Part shown: piece after piece, positions 1 through 7,543 of the stretch | Numbering within the stretch: the first letter of the stretch is position 1 | Layout: the number at the start of each line of letters is the position of its first letter | Assembly: GCA_028284765.1 (NCBI GenBank) | Contig: JANQRA010000018.1 | Coordinates: forward strand, 1 to 64,000 | Source: Acidimicrobiia bacterium | GTDB lineage: Bacteria; Actinomycetota; Acidimicrobiia; Spongiisociales; ZC4RG35 | Reading direction: 5' to 3' | DNA: 64,000 nt | Notes under the pieces: generated by a model | The model's input: the letters and a program-made list of their open reading frames with translations, nothing else | Databases searched by the model: none | What the model was told of the DNA's origin: nothing | Made by a program: the position numbers and the translations under genes

Positions 1-185
1 CACCAAAGCGGGCAGCAGGCACTTAGAGAGCCAACCGGCCAGCGCCTCGACGCTACGGGAACACCCCGCAACGCGCCCCCAGTCTCAATCAGGCACATAT
101 GTGTTTCCGCTTGTCCGTAACGTTGAGGCATGAGTGGGAGCCACACGATCGAACTCTTTGATGGTTCGTTCGAGCATGACGACTC

Positions 186-674
186 GTGGGTGTACGCGCC
201 ACCAAACGGGGAACAGCCAACCGACAACACCAACACGAAGTCAACAAATGGAACTCCACCAACCAACGACCCGGCGAGCAGAAGTTCCGAGAAACCATGC
301 TCCCCGGCCTCCAAACCATCAGCCTCCGAGCCATCTCCGAAGCAACCGGCCTATCCCTCGGCTACTGCTCCTTCATCAAACGAGGGGTCAAGATTCCACA
401 TCCACGTCATTGGCCGGGAGCGCGCCCTCTCCACCACCCTCCGGTGAGCCGCCACTCGGCGAGCCTCGATGCTTCGTATACCAACGGATCTGAGATCGTT
501 TCGGTGGCAAGCCTGCTCATGGCCGACTTAGTTCAGGCTTTCGGGTTTGCAGAACCGTTGCAGTTGATGAGAGATGGCAGGATCCGACGTGGCTATTGGG
601 AGCGGGACTCGCGCGGCGATGTCGAGCGCTGGGCTGCTGAGCGCGACATCGAACTCATTGACGAGAACGTCTAG
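186..674 (+). pseudogene. Degraded casposase (Cas1) C-terminal HTH fragment
   Basis: The first half of this ORF, roughly nt 205-410, translates to a sequence closely matching the last 80 residues of the Cas1 protein at 4644-6146. Shared blocks include an LPGL motif, EATGL, GYCSFI and RG(V/I)KIPHPRHWP. No Cas1 catalytic core precedes it: stops close this frame just upstream. After the HPRHWP motif the frame diverges, and the neighbouring frame continues a few residues and stops at 447, which suggests a frameshift. The remaining 75 residues to 672 match nothing I recognise and may belong to another small protein. It lies outside the left inverted repeat, so it is not part of the intact element. 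I infer a relic of an earlier related insertion. A free-standing HTH gene is the alternative. Confidence 0.5.
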
Positions 675-736
675 GCCTCAGGCCTGCGGCCAAGAAGCCC
701 GAGCTTTGGGACACGGGGTTGGCGCGCCCTCCCAGC

Positions 737-750
737 CCCGCTGACTTTCC
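737..750. repeat. Left target-site duplication (14 bp)
   Basis: CCCGCTGACTTTCC abuts the outer end of the left inverted repeat and is repeated exactly at 14469-14482, beyond the right inverted repeat. A 14-bp duplication is in the size range known for casposase integration. Confidence 0.92.
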
Positions 751-785
751 GGGAAGAGAGATAGGCGAACCAAAAACCGGAATCC
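751..785 (+). repeat. Left terminal inverted repeat
   Basis: Begins GGGAAGAGAGATAGGCGAAC and is the reverse complement of 14434-14468. The first 32 bases match perfectly and 34 of 35 match overall. It lies directly inside the 14-bp target duplication. Confidence 0.93.
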
Positions 786-846
786 ATCGTTGAGGCCTAA
801 TAGTGCCGATCACGACTGACCACCAAGGCTCTGGCAGACTGGCGGA

Positions 847-3567
847 GTGAAGCAGATATCGGTCGCCGATCCGGAGGTCTTCGTACTTGCCGATGACTCC
901 CAAGAGAAGGGGCGGCTGTTTGAAGACTTCGTTGCGCTCTGGCTAGCGGGGATGGGCTTTGAAAAGCCAACCACCGCCAACCTCAGGATTACCGCGAATG
1001 GCATCGAAGTCGATGTTCAAGCCACTCATCGTCTGACTCGCGAGCGATTGGTCGCTGAATGCAAGGCGTACAGTTCGAACCTCCCGGCCTCGGATCTGAC
1101 CTCGTTCTACGGCAAGCTCCAAGTGCTCCGCTTCGAGAAGCCCGACCTCCGCGGCTTCTTTGTGGGCCTTCCTCGTCTCACCGCTGAGGGAGAGGAACAG
1201 GCGGGAGTCATCGAAAGCAAGGACGCGGGATTCCGGTACATCCGGGCTACCGATCTGACCGCCATTCTGGAGGAGCAGGGGCTCATAGACCCCACACCTC
1301 TCCGTGATGAGCTAATGGTCGATCCAGTGGTCGTCATCTCACGGGATGGCCTGTACACAGCCGCCCGGAAGATCGATCCGGAGACCCGGCAGGCGATGTC
1401 CATTGCTGTGTGGGGTTTCGACCCGGTACCAGAGTCGGTGTTGCGGGCTATTCGAGAGTCGAAGCTTCCGGGACCTCTGCAGGTCGCTCCCCTTGGATCT
1501 GGCCATGCCCAGCCAACCGATCACCCTGTTGAGGTGCCAACGCTCGTTCAGGTTGCGGCAAGTACGAGCGACTTTGAGTACCAGCTCCCGGCCGCCCCGA
1601 AGTTCTTCGTGGGCCGCCGTGAGTTGATTCACTCGTTGAACGAAGAACTCTCGGCGAGCGGGTCGAGCGTCGTGGTTCTCAACGCCCAATCTGGGTGGGG
1701 GAAGAGCAGTCTTGCACTTAGGGCAAGCTCAGAAACGGGCAAGCTCGGCGGTGTTGCCCTCGTTCTCGATGCTCGAACAGCTGCAGGCCCGGCTTTCGTC
1801 ACCGCAGCCTTGGCGGAACTCGCGAGTCGAGCAGTAAAGGCGGGACTGATCTCCCTACCGTCAAACCCAGTGTTCGCGACGATCCAATCAAGCGTCAACA
1901 CCCTGAAGGCATCGGTTTGGAATCGAACGGGTCCCTTGTTGTTGTTCTTCGATCAGTTCGAGAATGTGTTCAGAGACATCGCCCTGACCCAAGCCTTTCG
2001 CGATCTCGCCCTTCTCGTAAAGGACCTCAACGCCCCGCTCAAGCTCGGCTTCGCCTGGAAAACGGACCTCGTCGGTTGGACCGAAGGGCATCCTTATCAC
2101 CTCCGAGATCAGATCCGAGACTCGGGTAGCGTCATGCAACTCGGACCGCTACGCGCCAATGAGATCTCGACTCTCCTGAACCGTCTCCAGAAGGTTATCG
2201 GGCAGCCCCTGACTCAAGACATGCGAGCGCGACTCCGGGAGTACTCCGCTGGGCTCCCTTGGCTCTTCAAGAAACTCGCTGGACACCTCATCGAGGAGCT
2301 TCGATCTGGAGCCACTCAGGAGCAGTTGCTCGACCAGGCGTTGAACATACGGAGTCTGTTCGACAGCGACCTGGCTGTTCTGTCGCCTCATGAATACGAC
2401 GTGCTGAAGACAATCGCGCGCTCTGCGCCGGTCCCGGTGTCAGATCTGCTGGACACGATCGATAGCGAGATTCTTCAGTCCCTGCTGAACAAGCGGCTCG
2501 TGGTCCAGGTTGGAGAAAGGATCGACACTTATTGGGACATCTTCCGAGACTACGTCAACACAGGAACCGTTCCTATCCAGGACACTTACATTCTGCGCCT
2601 AAGCCCAACTCCCTCCATGGGAAGGATCCTCGAGAAGGCCATTGAGGCGGGTGGAGTGTTGGAGGTGTCCGATGCGACGGAGCTTCTCGGCACGAGCGAG
2701 CTTGTCGTATTCAATACCGTCCGAGAGCTGCGCCTTCTGCGCATGATCCAATACCAAGCCGGTCAGATCAGGGTCCCAGACGACGTCCTTGAGGATCCAG
2801 AGAGCAGTGAAGCGGCCCTTAGGGAGCGGGCGGCCTCCGCATTGCGCAGACATCGGGCTTATAGCGTGCTCCAGGAGATGCTGGCGCAAGCTGGTGGGGA
2901 CGTGACGGTCACTGACCTTGCAAGAAGGCTCCCACGAGAGTTCCCAGCGGTCGATGTCAAGGAAAGCACCTGGACTACCTACGCCCGGGCGCTGGCTCGG
3001 TGGTTTGAGTACGCGGGCTTGATCGGGTTGTCGGGATCCTTCATTCGATCCGAACCGGAACCAGGGAAGAGGATCCCCATGATCGGTCGGGCGCCGGAGA
3101 AGAAAATGTCGGATTCGTTTCCCACCCGGCCCGCCGGACCGTCAATCGAGATGCTTGCGGCGCTTCTGGGCGGAGATGCGGAGCTGAGCCAAGCGCCTCC
3201 CTCGACTAGAGGACTGAGCGAACTTCGAAAGCTTGGGTTGGTTGAGCGCGACCCGCAGGGTCGATGGAGGGTAAAGCCGACCCTCAGAGCCGAGGATGAG
3301 ATCCCTGGGGAGATCCTCACCTGCCTTACCGAAAGGATTCGCGGGGCCCCTGACGCGCTTGCCGCTCTCAGAAGCAACCCCAATGTCAGCCCCTCTGAGC
3401 TTGGAGAGATTCTTGAAGACGCCCAAGAGGGGGAATGGTCGACGTCGACCAGAGAGCTATATGGCAAGAACTTTCGATCCTGGGCGAGGGCCGCCGGAAT
3501 CGACACAGGGAGGAAGGGGCGAAGGCCCGCTGCACCGATTAATCCACCGGACCGGGCGCTCTTCTAG
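847..3567 (+). CDS. Mrr-like nuclease fused to P-loop ATPase, probable defence cargo
   Basis: This 906-residue protein starts at GTG. Residues about 20-100 resemble an Mrr-type restriction endonuclease fold: GRLFEDFVALWLAGMGF, then NGIEVDVQA and AECKAY, giving a plausible D-ExK catalytic set. A second module begins at about residue 255 with FVGRREL, followed by a Walker A motif (AQSGWGKSS, about 285) and a Walker B-like LLLFFDQFENVF (about 365). This arrangement resembles STAND/AAA16-type ATPases. The C-terminal half is helical with winged-helix-like stretches and no obvious TPR or WD repeats. A nuclease joined to a signal-type NTPase is the architecture of several anti-phage proteins of the Avs type, but the C-terminal sensor is unfamiliar. 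It is the outermost gene at the left end, 60 bp from the inverted repeat. Confidence 0.75.
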   Translation: MKQISVADPEVFVLADDSQEKGRLFEDFVALWLAGMGFEKPTTANLRITANGIEVDVQATHRLTRERLVAECKAYSSNLPASDLTSFYGKLQVLRFEKPDLRGFFVGLPRLTAEGEEQAGVIESKDAGFRYIRATDLTAILEEQGLIDPTPLRDELMVDPVVVISRDGLYTAARKIDPETRQAMSIAVWGFDPVPESVLRAIRESKLPGPLQVAPLGSGHAQPTDHPVEVPTLVQVAASTSDFEYQLPAAPKFFVGRRELIHSLNEELSASGSSVVVLNAQSGWGKSSLALRASSETGKLGGVALVLDARTAAGPAFVTAALAELASRAVKAGLISLPSNPVFATIQSSVNTLKASVWNRTGPLLLFFDQFENVFRDIALTQAFRDLALLVKDLNAPLKLGFAWKTDLVGWTEGHPYHLRDQIRDSGSVMQLGPLRANEISTLLNRLQKVIGQPLTQDMRARLREYSAGLPWLFKKLAGHLIEELRSGATQEQLLDQALNIRSLFDSDLAVLSPHEYDVLKTIARSAPVPVSDLLDTIDSEILQSLLNKRLVVQVGERIDTYWDIFRDYVNTGTVPIQDTYILRLSPTPSMGRILEKAIEAGGVLEVSDATELLGTSELVVFNTVRELRLLRMIQYQAGQIRVPDDVLEDPESSEAALRERAASALRRHRAYSVLQEMLAQAGGDVTVTDLARRLPREFPAVDVKESTWTTYARALARWFEYAGLIGLSGSFIRSEPEPGKRIPMIGRAPEKKMSDSFPTRPAGPSIEMLAALLGGDAELSQAPPSTRGLSELRKLGLVERDPQGRWRVKPTLRAEDEIPGEILTCLTERIRGAPDALAALRSNPNVSPSELGEILEDAQEGEWSTSTRELYGKNFRSWARAAGIDTGRKGRRPAAPINPPDRALF

Positions 3568-3741
3568 ACGATGCGTGTGGACTTCCTGGCTGCTTCGCGG
3601 GGCCCCTCGCCGTTGACGGAAAGTGGGCCCGATCGAAGCATCGATGAACTGCCGACCCGTACACAACGGCTCCTGTGTGGCCACAGCCGGGCAGTCGCGG
3701 CTACGTGTCTACGCTCGTACGCGAGCTCCAAAGGGTGAGAC

Positions 3742-4509
3742 TTGGCAGGTCTCGATTACAAGGGTTTTGAGGTCGATGACGACACGTCGATTTGGCGGTA
3801 CATGTCAGTTGACCGCTTCGAATCCTTGCTCGCTGAGGGCCTGTACTTCGCTGCTGCCGCGCAGTTTGACGATGCGTTCGAGGGGGCTATCACTGAAGCT
3901 GAGGAGACTCGTCGTCAACTGGAGGCCGAGCGTATGTATCCCGAGGACGGCGAAGCCCGGGATTGTGTGGTCAAGCAGCTTTCGGGAGCCTTCGAGGATC
4001 TCCGCCGTATGACAATGCTTAGCTGCTGGCATGAGTCGACTGGTCACGAAAACGTCGCAATGTGGGACCGCTATGTCGCTCCGGACACCGCTGGAGTCGC
4101 TGTGGTCTCGACGGCACACCAACTTAAGGCATCTCTTCTCCCCTTCCGACTTGCCCCCGACTACGGGGAGGAGCCGATCGTCGTCGGGCGAGTGCGCTAC
4201 ATCGACTACGCGAACGAAACGATGGACGACCGAACCATGCTGGGGATCTTCATGCACAAGCGGATCGAGTATCGGGATGAGCGCGAAGTCCGGGCCATAC
4301 TCTCACTTCGCATGGCCGATGAATTCGGGGTAGCCATACCCAATGGCGGGGCCTTCGTAGACGTTGATCTCGCTGTGTTGATATCTGAGGTACGGCTGTC
4401 ACCAAGCGCCAAGCAGGTTCACGAGGAGCGGGTTAAGGCCATGATCGCCGAGTACGACCTCAACTGCGGCGTTGCGAGATCCTCGCTTTCTAAGAAGCCG
4501 ACCTACTAG
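3742..4509 (+). CDS. DUF2971-like protein
   Basis: A 255-residue protein with the landmarks of DUF2971: an N-terminal WRYMSVDRFESLL, then FDDAFEGAI, and centrally SCWHES followed by AMWDRYVAPDTAGVAVVST. The biochemical role of the family is not established, although members often sit in mobile or defence-associated regions. The start used is TTG at 3742, chosen because no in-frame ATG lies near the conserved N-terminus. The 175 bp upstream hold no other gene I can support. It converges with the casposase gene and is probably cargo rather than transposition machinery. Confidence 0.65.
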   Translation: MAGLDYKGFEVDDDTSIWRYMSVDRFESLLAEGLYFAAAAQFDDAFEGAITEAEETRRQLEAERMYPEDGEARDCVVKQLSGAFEDLRRMTMLSCWHESTGHENVAMWDRYVAPDTAGVAVVSTAHQLKASLLPFRLAPDYGEEPIVVGRVRYIDYANETMDDRTMLGIFMHKRIEYRDEREVRAILSLRMADEFGVAIPNGGAFVDVDLAVLISEVRLSPSAKQVHEERVKAMIAEYDLNCGVARSSLSKKPTY

Positions 4510-4643
4510 TTCGCAGGCGACCCACCAAGACTCGGCTTCGTCGCTTGGTGTTTGGGTACACGAGGGAGATGCCGCTCCCCCGGAGCCTCCGTGGCCAGGG
4601 GTTGGGTCGTCAGAATGGTCAGCGCCAACATCGCGCACCGTCC

Positions 4644-6146
4644 TCACTCCTGGTTGTGCAGTCCAGACACGGCGAGGTCAGCCAACACAGGCCAGTGGCG
4701 CGGGTGTGGGATCTTGATGCCTCTGCGGATGAAGGAGCAGTAACCAGGGGTGAGACCGGTGGCCTCGGCCATATCGGCTACGCGCACACCTCGGAGGCCG
4801 GGGAGGATGACCTTTGTGAAGACTTTGGGATCTGGGCGGTCGTTCTCTTCGTTCCATGTGGCGACGGCCCTTTGGTGTCCACTGTTGGTGGTGCCTCTTC
4901 TACTGGCTGCGGTGCCTCCGTGGGCTGGGTCGACACCCGCGTTCCTCAACTCGGAAAGCTTGCTTAGTCGTGCAACACCTCGTTTGGCGTCACGGCATGA
5001 GTCGCAGAGCTTCCGAGTCTCGGTCGTGGCCTGTCCACATTCGAGACAATGAGTCCTGACCGGAACGTCCGATGGTGGTGCTGGACTTCGGGGCTCGGGA
5101 CGTCGGTTGTTCTGGGTTAGGTGTGTGTCTTTGTCTGCTCCTCTGGTGAGGATGCGGATGGCTTGTTCGATGTTGGGTGCGACTAGGTCGTACCAGGCAC
5201 CCATGGTCTGGGCGAGCTGGTGGGTGAGGGGTGGGTTGATTCGTGTGACGCCACTGCGGGTCTCATTGAAGTCTCCAGCACGGAATGTGTGCCCTTCGAG
5301 GAGGTCGAGGAGGTAGGTGTCGACGTCGGGTCGGATGGTCTCCATGATGTCGAGGGCGAATGAGGCTCGCATCCGCTGGTCGAGGTGGAGGATGCCGAGT
5401 CCGGGGTCGAGGCCTGCGGCTTGGCTGGCGAGAATGGTTTCTGCTTCGAGGAGTGCGTATAGGTAGTTGAGCAGCGCGTTGGCGGGGTTGATAGCGAGCC
5501 GTCCGCCGGTGCCGAAGTTGGAGCCTCGGGTACCGAATAGTTTCCAGTGGTCGGGCACTCGTTTCTGATGCCGGGTGACGAAGCTGACCGGAAGGTCTGC
5601 CCACGCCCGCCAGTAGGTGCGTGCTGCATGGGCCTCGGCAAGGCGCAGGCTGTCGAGTGCGTCGAGAGCGTCCAGCCGGTCTCGATGGTCGCTGATGTCC
5701 GCGGCGGCCCCCGAATCGGACCGTTCAATCAGATCCCCTTGGCCTGTGAGCTTGCGGTCAAGGATCCACCGGGTCAGGGCAATGCCTGTCTGATTGGTGG
5801 CGGCCAGGGCTTGGGCTCGTCGCAGTTCGGCCTTCTTAACGCCGAGAGTTCCAGTGGTCGCGAGGATCGTGCCGTCACGGTCGAGTTGGAGGTAGCCGAC
5901 CTTGGCGTCGGTCATCCAGCGGAGAGCCTCGAAGGTGACGAATCCGGTGTGCCCGAGAACAACGAGTCGCCGGAGGCTGCCGGTGGCCTTGTGGAACCGT
6001 TGTTCTCGCCGGTGTGAGCCAATGCCGTCGGCGACGACAAGATGCTTGTTACGGACATGTACTCGAACACCGAATCCATCGGCGACGTAGACACCTTGTA
6101 CGGGTTCTCCTGCGACCGGGTTGCGGTCGATATCGTTGGACTGCAT
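4644..6146 (-). CDS. cas1: Casposase: Cas1-family integrase with Zn finger and HTH
   Basis: Residues 1-320 form a Cas1 protein. The N-terminal beta domain carries TGFVTFEALRWM. The catalytic domain has the conserved acid in LRLAEAHAARTYW (about 170), the block NPANALLNYLYALLEAE, the histidine in GILHLD (about 255) and the aspartate in FALDIME (about 267), so the E-H-D metal-binding triad is intact. The C-terminal extension has a four-cysteine zinc finger (CLEC-CDSC, about 367-384) and a helix-turn-helix with EATGLTPGYCSFI (about 445-487). CRISPR Cas1 proteins are normally near 300-340 residues, lack such an extension and work with Cas2; none is present here. It should bind the inverted repeats and integrate the element. 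The start ATG has a weak GGAG upstream. Confidence 0.92.
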   Translation of the reverse strand: MQSNDIDRNPVAGEPVQGVYVADGFGVRVHVRNKHLVVADGIGSHRREQRFHKATGSLRRLVVLGHTGFVTFEALRWMTDAKVGYLQLDRDGTILATTGTLGVKKAELRRAQALAATNQTGIALTRWILDRKLTGQGDLIERSDSGAAADISDHRDRLDALDALDSLRLAEAHAARTYWRAWADLPVSFVTRHQKRVPDHWKLFGTRGSNFGTGGRLAINPANALLNYLYALLEAETILASQAAGLDPGLGILHLDQRMRASFALDIMETIRPDVDTYLLDLLEGHTFRAGDFNETRSGVTRINPPLTHQLAQTMGAWYDLVAPNIEQAIRILTRGADKDTHLTQNNRRPEPRSPAPPSDVPVRTHCLECGQATTETRKLCDSCRDAKRGVARLSKLSELRNAGVDPAHGGTAASRRGTTNSGHQRAVATWNEENDRPDPKVFTKVILPGLRGVRVADMAEATGLTPGYCSFIRRGIKIPHPRHWPVLADLAVSGLHNQE

Positions 6147-6246
6147 GCGGAAGCTCCGTTTCCGTGTGCCATGCCCCCGGACCGCTGCAACGGTTGCGGG
6201 GGCCTACTCAATTGCTAGACCAGAAAACTGGTTCTGACCTGGCAGT

Positions 6247-6813
6247 TTAGCCGACTGTACCCGGCCTGATTGTGCGCTGCCGGGCGTAGAGGGCGTGGAG
6301 GAAGAGGTCGAGCATCTGTCGGTTGGTATGCGGGTACTGGCTGCCGCAGCGTGGGCAGGTGAACTTCCAGCGGAGCGGCCACGGCGACCCGACGTTCGGG
6401 TTCGTTTCCAGGCTGATGTCCCCGTCTCCGGTCATCGCCCACTCGATCGGTTGTTCGAACTCCTGCTTCCACTCCAGGTCGGGAAAGCTGAGGTCGCCTG
6501 CTCCACCCTGGATCGGTGGTTCCGCTACCAGAGGTCGACCGAGCCTCTGTGGTGATGCTGGCGGCACTTCTCCGGCTCGGACTCCTTTCCGGTGGACCCG
6601 TTTCGGGCCAGGGGCGATACGCGCTCCAGAAGTGTGGAGAGCCCAGTATGCGATGGTCGTCTTGCAGCGGTCCCTTTGACACTGATATGGAAACGGATAG
6701 GCAGCCCGGTAGGGGTTCAGCAGCTCGTTCAGCTCCGGGTCGTCGACCAGGTTCCCCTCCCTCGTCTCCAGGCTACGGAGGTAGTCGAGAGCGTCCTTGA
6801 CAGTATTCACCAC
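6247..6813 (-). CDS. Casposon zinc-ribbon protein, function unknown
   Basis: A 188-residue protein starting at GTG (two adjacent GTG codons, 6813 or 6810). It has one CxxxxC pair (CQRDRC, about residue 44) and a second pair (CPRCGSQY, about 152), which together could form a zinc ribbon. No enzymatic motif is visible. It lies 100 bp upstream of the casposase in the same direction, so the two are probably co-transcribed and it may be an accessory factor for integration. The gene is divergent from the HNH-PolB unit, and the shared intergenic region carries a 9-bp inverted repeat. I do not recognise the family. Confidence 0.6.
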   Translation of the reverse strand: MVNTVKDALDYLRSLETREGNLVDDPELNELLNPYRAAYPFPYQCQRDRCKTTIAYWALHTSGARIAPGPKRVHRKGVRAGEVPPASPQRLGRPLVAEPPIQGGAGDLSFPDLEWKQEFEQPIEWAMTGDGDISLETNPNVGSPWPLRWKFTCPRCGSQYPHTNRQMLDLFLHALYARQRTIRPGTVG

Positions 6814-6840
6814 GTCCCGCGACGATATGCGGCCAAGTCA

Positions 6841-6865
6841 TCTCGCCACAACAAGAGTGGCGAGA
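6841..6865. promoter_or_regulatory. Inverted repeat between divergent casposon units
   Basis: TCTCGCCAC-aacaaga-GTGGCGAGA has perfect 9-bp arms. It sits in the 122-bp region that must hold the promoters of both the Cas1 unit and the HNH-PolB unit. It may be an operator for one of the element's HTH domains. An RNA hairpin is possible, but there is no T-run. Confidence 0.45.
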
Positions 6866-6935
6866 ACGTTGCAGAGGTCCATCGTCAAACGTCCTCCACG
6901 GTCCACCCCCAGCGGGGTGAGGCCCAGGAGGCCAC

Positions 6936-7223
6936 GTGCCCAACAGCAAAGACAGGCCCGGGTTCTACACCCGGCCAATGGCAGTCGACGGTGACACCGA
7001 CTTCATCGAAGTCGACAACCCTGCAGTTGCAGATCAGGCAACCGAGATATTCGCTACTCAATGGGATTACATCCACGGGTACGCCGATGAGGGGGACCTG
7101 AAAGGACTACCCGCAATGTTCGCAGGACGACGCGTAGTCCGCGATCCGGACACCCTCGAGGAGCTGGGCTGGACTGGAGCCTTCGATGTCGAAGAGCTCT
7201 ACCGGTACCTGTACGGCGAATGA
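6936..7223 (+). CDS. Small acidic casposon protein, unknown
   Basis: A 95-residue ORF with a GTG start and a clear AGGAGG ribosome-binding site about 7 nt upstream. The protein is acidic and rich in aromatic residues (WDYIHGYADEG, YRYLYGE) and matches no family I know. Its stop overlaps the ATG of the HNH gene by 4 nt (ATGA), so it heads a tightly coupled small ORF-HNH-PolB operon. That position makes a role in replication or processing of the element plausible, but this is inference from context only. Confidence 0.6.
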   Translation: MPNSKDRPGFYTRPMAVDGDTDFIEVDNPAVADQATEIFATQWDYIHGYADEGDLKGLPAMFAGRRVVRDPDTLEELGWTGAFDVEELYRYLYGE

Positions 7224-7543
7224 GCTTCTGTCAAGCCTGCAATCGCCGAGGAACCTGGCAGGGTCACCACCCCACCGGCAGGAATGCACCGGGCGAGTAC
7301 TTCGACCCCGAGTTCACAGTCAATCTGTGTCACAACCATCACACGTTGTGCCACGACGACTGGCATACCCTCGGCGTTGCCAACGCCCCTGCCGGCGCCA
7401 CGCGTCAGCAGGAGGTAGAGCTTCGGCTCCGTCGTCTCGCAGCGACGTTGGCTCGACTCGACCGCGGCAAGAACATCCTTCTGGGAGATCTAGCCAGCGT
7501 TCTCGTCGACTGTGCGGACGACCTCAGTTCTCCACTCGACTAG
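7220..7543 (+). CDS. HNH-type endonuclease, casposon-encoded
   Basis: A 107-residue protein with an HNH/treble-clef arrangement: CQAC (about residue 4), a conserved GHH (about 15), then VNLCHNHHTLCHDDWH, supplying metal-binding cysteines and histidines. HNH endonucleases are a recurrent component of casposons, where they are thought to help excision or integration. The motif is a variant (CHNHH in place of the usual LCxxCH), so catalysis should not be assumed. It is translationally coupled to its neighbours: ATGA overlap upstream, and its TAG stop is followed immediately by the GTG of polB. Confidence 0.75.
   Translation: MSFCQACNRRGTWQGHHPTGRNAPGEYFDPEFTVNLCHNHHTLCHDDWHTLGVANAPAGATRQQEVELRLRRLAATLARLDRGKNILLGDLASVLVDCADDLSSPLD

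Noticed and set aside
4644-6146. Cas1 as part of a CRISPR-Cas locus
   Set aside because: No Cas2, effector genes or direct-repeat array is visible anywhere in the window, while PolB, HNH, inverted repeats and a target duplication fit a casposon.
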